NCBI RefSeq assembly: GCF_000238775.2
Contig: NZ_AFEJ02000005.1
Span: 124,001-188,000, forward strand
From: Acaryochloris sp. CCMEE 5410
Lineage (GTDB): Bacteria; Cyanobacteriota; Cyanobacteriia; Thermosynechococcales; Thermosynechococcaceae
Direction: 5' to 3'
DNA: 64,000 bases
This document shows positions 42,511 to 51,244 of the stretch, piece after piece. The notes beneath the pieces are model-generated. The model was not told the DNA's origin. It did no database searches and saw only the letters and a list, made by a program, of their open reading frames with translations. How positions within the stretch are numbered: position 1 is the first letter of the stretch; each line of letters opens with the position of its first letter. The position numbers were made by a program, and so were the translations under genes.

Positions 42511-45500
42511 TCACATCTCCAGTTCATTGTCCAGATTCGCAGCTTGAGTGGGTTGAGAATTATGCTGGAGCAGGAACAATCTGCGCTCAAGGACTTTGGT
42601 GGGCCTCCCTTTTTGTAGGGCATCTTGGTATGAGTGGGTAAAGCCAATTACCCCTTGTATATAGCGTTCTTTCTCTTCAGGTGATTTCATCTGTCTGACT
42701 GCATCTGACTGCATGATGACTCTTACTCCATCCATTGCATCCCCATCACCTTGAGCGATGAGGTAGATGGCAATATCGTTTGTGTGTTGTGGGTTCTCTC
42801 GGCTCAGGTGATTCTTAATCTGGGTGTACTGCCCTCGATAGTGCATATTGATTTCCCGGTCCATCGGATAGGCATTTTTGTCTGCCCGCTCAAAGGCAAT
42901 GGGGCCATGATTAGCGATCAGGTCATCGACGCCTTTCCCTTTCTCAGAATCCCAAGGAATTCTCCATGTCTTGCAGTCTCTTTCTTCAATGAGTTCAGCC
43001 TCTCTGACCATTTCACGACGCACATTCCAGACCGTGGATTGCTCTGAATCCCAGTCATGGGCATACCTGAATTGCCGACCTGGAACAGCAAATACCTCTA
43101 GATGAGGATGCAGCACCCGTCTTTCGAGTCTTTCATCGTGCTGATTCTTGGCCCGATAGCCGATGTTGACCCCCTGCCCGCCGATGACGACCCGACCTTG
43201 AGAAACCAGAGCAGCATCTTTCTTGTCTCCTTCAGTCCGGTAGATGGGAATCTCAGGATGCTTGTAGACCGTGTACCAGAATCCTTTAGTTTTCTCTTCA
43301 TCAGTTTGGGTGACTCCATACTTGGCTAAGATCCGCTCAGCGATGTGATCGGGAACGGGTTGGAAAGCCATATCTCGCTCAAACAGTTCGCGTTTTGGCC
43401 CCATTGGGTTTTCATACTTGCGATATTTGAGTGGGGCATTGGGGTCTTTCGCTCTAGCTCTGCGAGTTTTCTTCATGTCGATACGGGGAGTATCAGGCTT
43501 GAAGGTGCCATAGAGACTCAGTGTGGGTTCCTCATTGGGTCCAAGTCCTTCAAAGGACAGCGGATCCACTCCAGCATCAGCCCACCAGCCCCCACCCTCA
43601 GCTAGCTCCTGATAGCTCAACACTTCAGGTTGCGACCGATCATTAATCAAGGCTCGGATCGGCTCAATGTGATATTGGCTGCGAACCGTCTTGAAAGACC
43701 CATCCCGTCTACGAGTGGCGATGTCCTCAATCTTGGCTCCCAGCAACCGATCAATCACCTGATCATCGGCAATGGATTGGAGTCGAGCGGCAATCACATC
43801 AGGATGGGCGCAGCTCGCTACCCATTCGTTCCAATGCTTCTCATCAATGTGGTCAGGTCGCTCTACCCCGGTATAGTCGGGTTTCCAGAACACCTGATCC
43901 TCAATGGTTTTGGGCTTAGGCGTGACGCTTATTCCCTTGTCCGTTAACTGTTGAGCAACTTCCTTGAGCTGGTCTGCGACTGGCCCATTCATGAGTGCAT
44001 CCACAGAGCGCATTGCCTTTACGGATTTAGCCAATTGCAGCATAGCTGGGAAGGTCTTCAGACTTCGCTGAGCGCGAACGGTCAGATCGTTGAGAGCGCC
44101 AATGTGCTGAGTAATGGACTCATGTGCCCTCCACTCACTGACGGTATCGGCCAGCTCCTTAATCTTGGCAAAAGAATAAGTGGGTTGCTTGGCGTTAAAG
44201 GCTTCAATCTGTTGGGTGATGGCCTGGAGCTGAGGTTGCACCTGAGCGAGGGATTGACCTTGCTGGAGTTCGCTCACCACCTCAGCTAGCTGTGCCATAC
44301 CTTCAAACTGAATTTGCTGGGGTTCAACCAGCTCGTTAATCTGAGTGGTCAGCTCAGCCAACTGCTCAATCAAGCCACTCTCAGCTAAAGCTTGTTCTTC
44401 GTTGAGGTCATGGACATCCTGAGCCAGGTCATCCATATCAGGGAATTGGGGAATGGTCAGACCCTCAACCAGCTCCTGCACTTCACCGATGGCAGCAGAG
44501 ACTTCCACCTCAGTTTGCCAGTCCTGAACAGTATCAACCAATTCAGCCATTGCGGGGAATTGGACATCCAGAGATTGGGTCGCCTCAATCCCTGCTTGGA
44601 GTCTGATGATTGCTTGGTCTAACCCTTCAGTACCCTGAGCTAGGACATCCACCATTTCAGTAACAGCATTTGCCAGCTCCTGACCCGTTCGCCATTCCGT
44701 GACAGCATCGGCAATGGCCCTAATCCTCTGCTGTCTGACCGTCTGTTCGATGGTTTGGTCAATGGTCTGGTCTATCTGCTCTATGGATTGGGAAATATAA
44801 GTGAGGTTCTGGGCGAGGGCTTGTTGTTTTTGAAGCTCCTGAACGACATTAGCTAATTCGTCCAGGCCGTTAAAAGTATCAGGCTCTAGGCTCTGACATA
44901 AGGCATCGACCCGTTGAGCGAGATTCAGCAATTGAGACCCTAGTCCACTCTCAGCTAACGCTTGCTCTTGGGTCCATGCCTTTACCAGTTTTGCTAGGTC
45001 TGAGGAGGTTGACCCCCATTCTGGTGAGTGACCGTCTTGGGTGGGGCGTGTCGGGGGAGCTGGTCCTTGATCTGCATGATCTCCTCTGCGGCCTCCAATA
45101 CCTTGTCGCTCATGGTCATCTGCAAGACGCTGGTATCCTCGATTTTCATCCTTAAGTTGTCCATTGCCTTGGCGAGTTCCTTGATCGACTCGCTCATATC
45201 CGAGGGTTTCTTGGATGCCATCGCTTCTTTGAATTCCTGGATGAACAGGTTGAGAACGGCTTTGACTTCCATTGGTATGGTGTTGATCCGCTCCCTGACC
45301 TGGGACTTGAGTTCTCTGTTCTCGTCTAGGATGTGTTGGTTCTGGGCTTGGACCTCTTCGACTTGATTGGTCAGGATGGTGATCGCGTCCGTGAGGGGAC
45401 CGAGTTGGCTTCTGATTTCGTTGATGTTCTGTTGTTGATTGTTGACGTTCTGTTGTTGATTGTTGACGTTCTGCTGTTGTTGTTCGTTGCTTTCCATAGG

Positions 45501-48096
45501 TTCCCTCGATTAGATCTAAAGCACTTTTTTGAGCATTGGATTTGGCGACCCGATTCCTGAGTTTATTCAGGCTCTCGGTATAGACAGTCAATTCATGTTC
45601 TTGCCGAGAAATATCGACGAGGAACGGCTCCCGGCTGGAGGTGCGGTCATTGGTGGTGATGACAATCGTCCGTTTCTTGTTGCCACTCTGGGAGCGGTAG
45701 GATGTCCACACCCGGTCATATTCCAAGGCAAGCGGTTGCGTCAGTGGTACATCATGGGAACGTCCCTCGTGGTCCCTGACCGTCATATTCAAGCTATCAA
45801 GGGCGGTGACCGTGAGCTGCTGACCGTTGATCCAGTTGTTCTCTTTGATAGTTGTCGTCCACCGCAACTTATCCCCAACAGCCACATCAAATTTGTGGGC
45901 ACTGTAGACCTCCTTTAGTTTGTATTTCGCGGGTTTGAATCGATAGAGCCGACCGCCAAAGGAAGATACCACCAGCTCATCTCCCTCTCGTCGTTCCACC
46001 TTGTAGAGTTCTCCTCGCTTGATGGATGCGGTTTTAGACGTTTGCAATAGCCGAACGTAATCCCCTTTTCGATACCAATCCGCCCGTCGCTTTTGTTCGA
46101 TACTCAAGTTGCGGGACTTAAGCTGAACAATCTTGCTGGATTCTCCCAGCCGTCCCGCTTGTTTCTCCCCTCTACGAATGGCTTGCTCTGTATCGAGTCG
46201 TTCCTCATTGGTGCCTGCGATAATCAGGGTTTCCTCTTGTTCTTTGAGGGGGAGAGCGAGGAACTGATCCGCTGCGGCTTGGGCCATATCAGATTTATCG
46301 CCCGACTCAATCACATATCCATTAGCATCGAGGAGTTCTAGTGCTGCAATTCCTCTGCCTCTGGCAATCAGTTCAACGGCCTGCTTTTGGACGTCAACTT
46401 TTTGCCTGACAATCTCCTCAATCCGATGAGTGGTGGCTCCATTGGCCTGCATGAACTTGAAGGGATTGCCCGCTTCAATTGAAGAGTTTTGACCTGCATC
46501 TCCCACGAAGATGACTTGTGCCCCAATGGGTTCAGCTTTCTCCAGAATCACCTTCATCTGCCGTCGGCTCATCATGCCCGCTTCATCAATCAGCCAGACT
46601 TGGTTAGGGCTGTCCTCAGCTTTATGTAGGACCAGATGTTCAACGGTGTTGGTCGTGATGCCTAGCTCATCTTGGAGCTTCTTTGCCGCTGGAATCGTGG
46701 GGCTGAACCCCCGAATATTTAATCCAGACCCATTCAGTAAAGTCTTCAGTACCCCCAAGGTTCGGGACTTGCCCACCCCTGGAAAGCCCTGCCAGATTTG
46801 ATAACGGTCAGTGCTAGTGAGGGTGTTGAGTATGGCCTTGGCCTGGTCTTTGTTCAGTTCAACCGAAATCCCAACCAGCGAAGGATGAGCGACCATTGGC
46901 TGAGCTTGGCCTTGGCCCTCCATCCAGCGCTGGTGGATCTGGGTTTCTTCTTCTACAGCAGTGACGGTGGTGAATCCACGCTCAACGGGGATCAGTTCTT
47001 TGCTTTGCTTGATGGCCTCATCCACCTGTTCCATCGCCATGCCTTGACGCTTGAGGGTTTGGAAGACATAGGCATATATGTCATCCTTCTCAAAGATTGA
47101 GGACCATTCCGCATAATGGCGAATAGCACTTTCAACTTCCATCCTGGCTCTATCTGGGTCAGGCATTACGGCCAGAGGTTCAGCCAATACCGGATGGCCC
47201 ACCCCTTGAGAGAGGGCTTCCTCACGCCAATGATCTTGGATAACTTCGAGCTTTTTACCCACACCTCGCTTAGCCTTGCGAGTAGGGAGTACCTTCTGCT
47301 TCTTGTTCTCAGGTGTGACCTCTAACCCCTCTTTCTGAACTGCTTTGACGATGGCCCGGTGACGCTTAGAAAAGACTTCGACATCAGAACGGTCGTAGCC
47401 CACTATCTCAAACGCATCTTTAGTTTCGTAGATCCGATAGCCCAGCCGTTGGACTTTCTCAGCTAGCTTTTGGCGGTAGAAGCTACCGACCCACTTAGCT
47501 TGAGCCAGCTTTTCATGGGAGAGGGACCGCCACTGCCCATCTGGCCCCTGTGTCCCATTCATGATCAGCATGTGGGTATGCAACTGCATGTCCCCATCGC
47601 GAGACGTGTGATGGGGCATCAACGCCGCAATCATATTGCCCGTATCGACGACGGAGCGGACCCCATTCACTTGAATTCGGGTCTGGGCATACTCGCGCTC
47701 AAGTAACTCAAAGGTTTCGAGGACTGCCTCCATGTGGGCATCAAAGATCCGGTTATCCCCCTCCAAGTGCAGGGCCATCGATACACTTTTGGGAGCAGAC
47801 AGCACCAGGTCATGAGCAAGGCGTTCATCGTCTTCTTCGTTAGGTCTTTTGCCCCGAATTCGTTGAGCGGTTCCAGGAATGACTCCTCTGCTGAGAGATT
47901 TCAAGTCTTCGCGTTTGGCGTAGTGACCTAGTTTCTGGACTACATCATTCGAGCCGACCCACACTGTTGTCGTCATGCGGTCGATGTCAGCGATGGACTC
48001 GGATTCACCGTAGTAACGTTCCACTTCGTCTACGAGAGATTCATCTTCCTCGTAGTACTCAATCAAGTCCCGCGTTATGGTCCGCATCGTCTTCAT
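42511..48096 (-). CDS. MobF-type relaxase-helicase with C-terminal DUF3854/TOPRIM-like domain
   Basis: 1861 residues. Relaxase: paired tyrosines near the N-terminus (Tyr14-Tyr15, Tyr28-Tyr29), DLVLSAPKSVSM, and the metal triad His163...His173-x-His175 (QLHTHMLIMN). RecD-like helicase: Walker A GFPGVGKS (Lys443), Walker B LIDEAG (Asp504-Glu505). Residues about 865-1035 are Arg/Gln/His/Pro-rich and overlap a nested gene. A helical region (1035-1470) has repeating LA..V..W...QALA units. A C-terminal domain (about 1490-1750) with YRTEGDKKDAALVSQG (Glu1622), DWDSE (Asp1681, Asp1683) and GKGVDDLI matches DUF3854, a TOPRIM-like family often linked to primases. It would nick at oriT, unwind, and perhaps prime DNA in the recipient. 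Confidence 0.92.
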   Translation of the reverse strand: MKTMRTITRDLIEYYEEDESLVDEVERYYGESESIADIDRMTTTVWVGSNDVVQKLGHYAKREDLKSLSRGVIPGTAQRIRGKRPNEEDDERLAHDLVLSAPKSVSMALHLEGDNRIFDAHMEAVLETFELLEREYAQTRIQVNGVRSVVDTGNMIAALMPHHTSRDGDMQLHTHMLIMNGTQGPDGQWRSLSHEKLAQAKWVGSFYRQKLAEKVQRLGYRIYETKDAFEIVGYDRSDVEVFSKRHRAIVKAVQKEGLEVTPENKKQKVLPTRKAKRGVGKKLEVIQDHWREEALSQGVGHPVLAEPLAVMPDPDRARMEVESAIRHYAEWSSIFEKDDIYAYVFQTLKRQGMAMEQVDEAIKQSKELIPVERGFTTVTAVEEETQIHQRWMEGQGQAQPMVAHPSLVGISVELNKDQAKAILNTLTSTDRYQIWQGFPGVGKSRTLGVLKTLLNGSGLNIRGFSPTIPAAKKLQDELGITTNTVEHLVLHKAEDSPNQVWLIDEAGMMSRRQMKVILEKAEPIGAQVIFVGDAGQNSSIEAGNPFKFMQANGATTHRIEEIVRQKVDVQKQAVELIARGRGIAALELLDANGYVIESGDKSDMAQAAADQFLALPLKEQEETLIIAGTNEERLDTEQAIRRGEKQAGRLGESSKIVQLKSRNLSIEQKRRADWYRKGDYVRLLQTSKTASIKRGELYKVERREGDELVVSSFGGRLYRFKPAKYKLKEVYSAHKFDVAVGDKLRWTTTIKENNWINGQQLTVTALDSLNMTVRDHEGRSHDVPLTQPLALEYDRVWTSYRSQSGNKKRTIVITTNDRTSSREPFLVDISRQEHELTVYTESLNKLRNRVAKSNAQKSALDLIEGTYGKQRTTTAERQQSTTERQQSTTEHQRNQKPTRSPHGRDHHPDQSSRRGPSPEPTHPRREQRTQVPGQGADQHHTNGSQSRSQPVHPGIQRSDGIQETLGYERVDQGTRQGNGQLKDENRGYQRLADDHERQGIGGRRGDHADQGPAPPTRPTQDGHSPEWGSTSSDLAKLVKAWTQEQALAESGLGSQLLNLAQRVDALCQSLEPDTFNGLDELANVVQELQKQQALAQNLTYISQSIEQIDQTIDQTIEQTVRQQRIRAIADAVTEWRTGQELANAVTEMVDVLAQGTEGLDQAIIRLQAGIEATQSLDVQFPAMAELVDTVQDWQTEVEVSAAIGEVQELVEGLTIPQFPDMDDLAQDVHDLNEEQALAESGLIEQLAELTTQINELVEPQQIQFEGMAQLAEVVSELQQGQSLAQVQPQLQAITQQIEAFNAKQPTYSFAKIKELADTVSEWRAHESITQHIGALNDLTVRAQRSLKTFPAMLQLAKSVKAMRSVDALMNGPVADQLKEVAQQLTDKGISVTPKPKTIEDQVFWKPDYTGVERPDHIDEKHWNEWVASCAHPDVIAARLQSIADDQVIDRLLGAKIEDIATRRRDGSFKTVRSQYHIEPIRALINDRSQPEVLSYQELAEGGGWWADAGVDPLSFEGLGPNEEPTLSLYGTFKPDTPRIDMKKTRRARAKDPNAPLKYRKYENPMGPKRELFERDMAFQPVPDHIAERILAKYGVTQTDEEKTKGFWYTVYKHPEIPIYRTEGDKKDAALVSQGRVVIGGQGVNIGYRAKNQHDERLERRVLHPHLEVFAVPGRQFRYAHDWDSEQSTVWNVRREMVREAELIEERDCKTWRIPWDSEKGKGVDDLIANHGPIAFERADKNAYPMDREINMHYRGQYTQIKNHLSRENPQHTNDIAIYLIAQGDGDAMDGVRVIMQSDAVRQMKSPEEKERYIQGVIGFTHSYQDALQKGRPTKVLERRLFLLQHNSQPTQAANLDNELEM
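44994..45497 (-). CDS. Nested coiled-coil protein (167 aa) in +1 frame of the relaxase
   Basis: ATG at 45497 with GAGG 6 nt upstream. After an Asn/Gln repeat (three units of QNVNNQQ, coded by 21-bp tandem repeats at about 45430-45478) comes a long heptad coiled coil (LTNQVEEVQAQNQHILDENREL; ESIKELAKAMDNLRMKIED) and a Pro/Gln tail. The host relaxase frame over these bases reads as repetitive ERQQSTT and then Arg/His/Pro-rich linker, so the +1 frame looks like the selected one. The 504-bp frame has no stop. Probably a separate protein translated from the same mRNA; function unknown. Confidence 0.65.
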   Translation of the reverse strand: MESNEQQQQNVNNQQQNVNNQQQNINEIRSQLGPLTDAITILTNQVEEVQAQNQHILDENRELKSQVRERINTIPMEVKAVLNLFIQEFKEAMASKKPSDMSESIKELAKAMDNLRMKIEDTSVLQMTMSDKVLEAAEEIMQIKDQLPRHAPPKTVTHQNGGQPPQT

Positions 48097-48236
48097 GACA
48101 TCGACCTTTGATTCAGCGGCCTAAACGTTTCAGGAAAGTTTTAAGCATGGGAATACCTGCTGTGAAATTTTTAAAAAGCGATTCCATCGACCACGAATGT
48201 GATCATCAGCGTGAAAACTACAAAGATGTGACGGTG

Positions 48237-48311
48237 TACTACAGAGTGAAGTTACAAAACAACTACGGAAGTACTACGTGATAGTACAAAAATGTTTCTG
48301 AATGTACTACG
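48237..48311. repeat. GTACTAC repeats, candidate oriT/operator
   Basis: GTACTAC at 48237, 48272 and 48305, spaced 35 and 33 bp. The middle copy forms an inverted repeat GTACTA-CGTGA-TAGTAC (48272-48288). They lie 140-215 bp upstream of the relaxase start, where oriT or a relaxase operator is expected. Confidence 0.5.
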
Positions 48312-48461
48312 AAAATTTAGGGTCAGTCCGATTGGGTAAATTTCCGTTCCGGTGCCTCGGAGTGGTGATGGGTGTGGGAGCCTCAGCGACCCCTCCAGAA
48401 CCTCTTGAATCTGCCCTCAAAGTAGCACCATCTCTAGGATCCTTGCAAATACTGCGTTTTC

Positions 48462-48491
48462 GGTGGTAACCCGGTGGTAATCAAGTGGTAA
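48462..48491 (+). repeat. 11-bp direct repeats upstream of parM, candidate parC centromere
   Basis: GGTGGTAA at 48462 and 48473 and AGTGGTAA at 48484, exactly 11 bp apart, about 60 bp before the ParM-like start. ParMRC systems such as R1 use 11-bp direct repeats upstream of parM as centromere and operator. Followed at 48505 by GGCGGGGGTACATTACC, related to the dispersed repeats. The rest of 48097-48461 shows no gene. Confidence 0.6.
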
Positions 48492-48547
48492 AAACCGCAA
48501 TTTTGGCGGGGGTACATTACCTTGTCCAAACCGATAGGTTTTTCAAC

Positions 48548-49666
48548 ATGACTACAAAAATATTTTTGACGGTCGATGTCGGTGCAAGTTTGACCAAAGC
48601 CTTCTTGCAAATTGCACCGGATGGCAAGCTTCCGATTGAGGAATGTATTACACAACCGTCTGCTGTCCTCAGAACAACCGAGAGTCTGTACGAGGAGTCG
48701 GACCACGACAACTCCGCTCACAGTTCTCTCCTTGGCTATGGAGGGATGTACTGGCAGACGGGCCAGATTGCTGAAACCAATCTCAGGCAGACCAACACAG
48801 ACCAGCACAAGCACCCTGAAGCGATTGCCAAGGTGCTGTCGATTGCGGGGTATGCCATCTCCAAGGCTGGGAATGGTTGCGAGATGTATTTGGACTTGCT
48901 CTTGCCTCAGAGTGAGGAGCCAAGCTTTGCCCAGATGAAGCGAGATTTGGCGAAGTACGTCAGCAAGTTTTTGTACGGGCCGAAGCAACTGACCTGTGCG
49001 CCGAGGTTTGTGAATGTCTTGCCAGAGAGTGCGGGAATCGTCTCGTATGCCAAGGTCTACCCCTCGATTATTCTGATGTTTGGTCACAAGGACTTCACTT
49101 TGACGAAGGTCAAGGATGAGCATAGTGGCTTGGGCTATATCCAGACCTGGGCTGGACGAGGCTCATTGATGATTCAGCACCATATGAACTGGACACCATC
49201 GAATGAGCTGACGGGTGCCAAGCTGATTTTTTCCCAGGGGGTTGGTCAGAAAGGACTTGAGAAGACATTGGGTGAGAAAGCTGGCCCCATCGTGGCTTCC
49301 TTACGCCAAGCGAGGGATCTGTACTGGGTGAATCTCCAGCATCAATTGAGTAGTGACATTGATGTGGTGCAAGCCAAGCGCATCTATGTTGCAGGCGGGG
49401 GCGCGCCCGCCTGGTCTAAGCAGCTCAAGGAATTCTTTAGTGGCAAGATGGATTCCCTTGGCCCTGTGATTCGCACCATTGGTCAGGAATTCCCAGAATG
49501 GTCAAAGTCTCCGATGACCTACCGCCTGACGGATGCGTATCTGGTATGGCGTCAGAGTGCGGATCGTCCTGAAACGTTGCAAGCTCCCCCCACTCGTAAA
49601 AATTCCAAGACAACCAAGATTACTAAGTCAGCCAAGAGTGCAAAGGTGGAGGTGAGCAATGTCTAG
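48548..49666 (+). CDS. ParM/StbA-like plasmid-segregation actin
   Basis: 372 residues from the ATG at 48548; homology starts immediately (FLTVDVGASLTKAF, phosphate-1 loop, Asp10), and an in-frame GTG at 48485 lies in the iterons. Further actin-fold signs are the second phosphate loop region (FGHKDFTLTKV) and the adenosine motif YVAGGGAPAW. The C-terminus is a Lys/Thr/Ser-rich basic tail, possibly disordered. Such proteins polymerise with ATP to push plasmid copies apart. Upstream 11-bp iterons and an overlapping downstream gene complete a ParMRC-like arrangement. Confidence 0.85.
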   Translation: MTTKIFLTVDVGASLTKAFLQIAPDGKLPIEECITQPSAVLRTTESLYEESDHDNSAHSSLLGYGGMYWQTGQIAETNLRQTNTDQHKHPEAIAKVLSIAGYAISKAGNGCEMYLDLLLPQSEEPSFAQMKRDLAKYVSKFLYGPKQLTCAPRFVNVLPESAGIVSYAKVYPSIILMFGHKDFTLTKVKDEHSGLGYIQTWAGRGSLMIQHHMNWTPSNELTGAKLIFSQGVGQKGLEKTLGEKAGPIVASLRQARDLYWVNLQHQLSSDIDVVQAKRIYVAGGGAPAWSKQLKEFFSGKMDSLGPVIRTIGQEFPEWSKSPMTYRLTDAYLVWRQSADRPETLQAPPTRKNSKTTKITKSAKSAKVEVSNV

Positions 49667-50057
49667 AGTCATTTTCAGGATTGATACTCGTTGGCAGCTC
49701 ACTTCTGAGCGAGGGGCGATCATCAATGCCGTTCGCAATCACTACGGACCCGGACCCAGTTTTACCCGGCTATGCCTAGGCATTATGTTTTCTGTGCTGA
49801 AGGTGTTGTCAGTCGCCATCCAAACTCGTAACCGAGCTGCGATTCAAGGGGCCATTGAAGTTTCTAGGGTCCAGGTTGAAGGCTATTACCAGATGGCTTT
49901 GGGGCTAGCTGAAGCTGAGGTGCCCCTGCCCGTCATGGTTGAACCAACACTGAGTATCCCTGGTGGCACATTACCAGCGGAAGCCGATGACCTTGATGAC
50001 ACACCCCCTTGGGATGAGTCGCAAGCGGAATTCGAGGAGTTCGTTATGGACGACTGA
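49659..50057 (+). CDS. Candidate ParR-like adaptor (132 aa)
   Basis: ATG overlaps the ParM-like stop by 8 bp, the position of parR. The N-terminus (SRVIFRIDTRWQLTSERGAIINAVRN) could be a beta-strand plus helices as in ribbon-helix-helix adaptors; the C-terminus is acidic (DDLDDTPPWDESQAEFEEF), as expected for a filament-binding tail. A copy of the GTGGCACATTACC repeat lies inside the coding region at 49973. No direct similarity to a named ParR was recognised, so the function is inferred from operon structure. Confidence 0.55.
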   Translation: MSRVIFRIDTRWQLTSERGAIINAVRNHYGPGPSFTRLCLGIMFSVLKVLSVAIQTRNRAAIQGAIEVSRVQVEGYYQMALGLAEAEVPLPVMVEPTLSIPGGTLPAEADDLDDTPPWDESQAEFEEFVMDD

Positions 50058-50071
50058 CCGCAAAAAAATGA

Positions 50072-50175
50072 GGGGGCATATTCATATGTCCTCTCACCAC
50101 CGATATCAAAACCCACGGTGGCATATTCATATGTCCCTTCTTTACTGCCATCAAAATCCACGGTGGCATATTCCA
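50072..50175 (+). repeat. 45-bp tandem repeat with GTGGCATATTCATATGTCC
   Basis: Units begin at 50072, 50117 and 50162 (period 45), the last one partial. Each has G(G/T)GGCATATTC; the first two also share ATATGTCC and a CATATG palindrome. The array fills the gap between the ParR-like gene and the next. Confidence 0.8.
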
Positions 50176-50202
50176 TCAGCACAACATTTGGAGAATTAAA
50201 CA

Positions 50203-50838
50203 ATGACGAATGCAACTGACCTAACCCAAACACTGGGCATTGAGCAAAATGACCTCGACAAGCTACTACGGGCCTGCGGGATGAGCGAGGACTGCTATGA
50301 CTTGGAGACCTTGCAGGGTGTCCTCCAACTCAAGGCCGAAAACATCGCTGACACCTACACTCATGGCTGGTGCATCTACACCGCTGACACCCATCAAGTT
50401 GACCTGAAACCCATCCACAAGGCCATCACTGCGGAGGGAATTGAGACGGGCGATGACCTGTACCACCCACTGTTTACCCTGGTCTGTGAGCGGGTCTCTG
50501 AGGAGAGCATAGACCCCGTTGATGCGGTCAAAGCTGAATTGCAGGGCACCGAAGAACCCGAGGAAGAAGTGACTATTGATGATGTGGAGGAAGTCGATGA
50601 GGGCATGAAGTTAGCTTTAAAAGCTGACTCACTGCGAACCTGCCGCCGAGTCGTCAAGAACGCTCGAAAGACTTCAGAGCGGGTTGTCCAAGCCGCGCAT
50701 AAGTACCACATGCAGCAACTGAGTCGTGACTTGAAGAAAATGTTTGCCGAAGAATGGGCGAAGGAGGAAGCCCAAGAAGCCCTTGAGGGCGAAACGGTGC
50801 CGGGAAAGTGTTTAGAGGCAGAGGTCCGGGAAGTTTAG
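50203..50838 (+). CDS. Hypothetical protein (211 aa)
   Basis: GGAG 8 nt before the ATG. Residues 1-110 are a mixed helical domain (LGIEQNDLDKLLRACGMSE), followed by a very acidic linker (EEPEEEVTIDDVEEVDEG) and a basic helical tail. There is no membrane segment. The end overlaps the next gene by 31 bp. Member of the maintenance operon by spacing; function unknown. Confidence 0.65.
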   Translation: MTNATDLTQTLGIEQNDLDKLLRACGMSEDCYDLETLQGVLQLKAENIADTYTHGWCIYTADTHQVDLKPIHKAITAEGIETGDDLYHPLFTLVCERVSEESIDPVDAVKAELQGTEEPEEEVTIDDVEEVDEGMKLALKADSLRTCRRVVKNARKTSERVVQAAHKYHMQQLSRDLKKMFAEEWAKEEAQEALEGETVPGKCLEAEVREV

Positions 50839-51182
50839 AGCGTCAAATCTTGTTGGAGCTGATGAACTCCCAGTACCAAGTCTGGGCGATGCAGTCGAAA
50901 GAGGCCCTCGCTGTCCGAGAGCGGGCAATGCTCCTCGCGGACCAGGAAGCCTTGCGTGAGGATGCCAAAAAGCGAAGGGAGCATGACTACCGCATGGCCG
51001 TGCTTGGCGATTTCAGCTATTGGGGTTGGCTGGTGGTGCTCGTCGCCCTTATCGCTGGGTTTGGGGGCTGGTGGCTGCGGGGGACCATCGCCCCATCATC
51101 GGCAAATAACAAGAGTGGCATATTACCCGTCACTACTCAGCCAAATTCGGAAGGTGGCACATTACCCGTCACCGCCAACTAG
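50808..51182 (+). CDS. Single-span membrane protein with repeat-coded tail (124 aa)
   Basis: A GTG start at 50808 is used; TTG 50850 or ATG 50862 may be the real start. A charged helix (SKEALAVRERAMLLADQEALRED) precedes one span (WGWLVVLVALIAGFGGWWL). The tail is encoded by the dispersed repeat: SGILPVTT and GGTLPVTAN come from two 39-bp units, so the repeat has spread into the end of the gene. Unknown function. Confidence 0.55.
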   Translation: MFRGRGPGSLERQILLELMNSQYQVWAMQSKEALAVRERAMLLADQEALREDAKKRREHDYRMAVLGDFSYWGWLVVLVALIAGFGGWWLRGTIAPSSANNKSGILPVTTQPNSEGGTLPVTAN

Positions 51183-51213
51183 CAAATTAACGGTGGCATA
51201 TTAATCCGTCACC
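51115..51213 (+). repeat. 39-bp tandem repeat, GTGGCATATTACCCGTCAC
   Basis: Units start at 51115, 51154 and 51193 (period 39) and run across the stop codon of the preceding gene into the spacer. Consensus GTGGCAYATTACCCGTCAC. Confidence 0.85.
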
Positions 51214-51244
51214 TTCAAAACCATCAAATTAAGGAGCAATCATT

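Noticed and set aside
42751-47931. Many plus-strand frames opposite the relaxase
   Set aside because: Antisense shadows of a long GC-rich coding sequence.
49886-50233. Minus-strand frame with 15-residue repeats (EYATVGFD type)
   Set aside because: The repeat comes from the 45-bp DNA repeat, overlaps real plus-strand genes and lacks a start signal.
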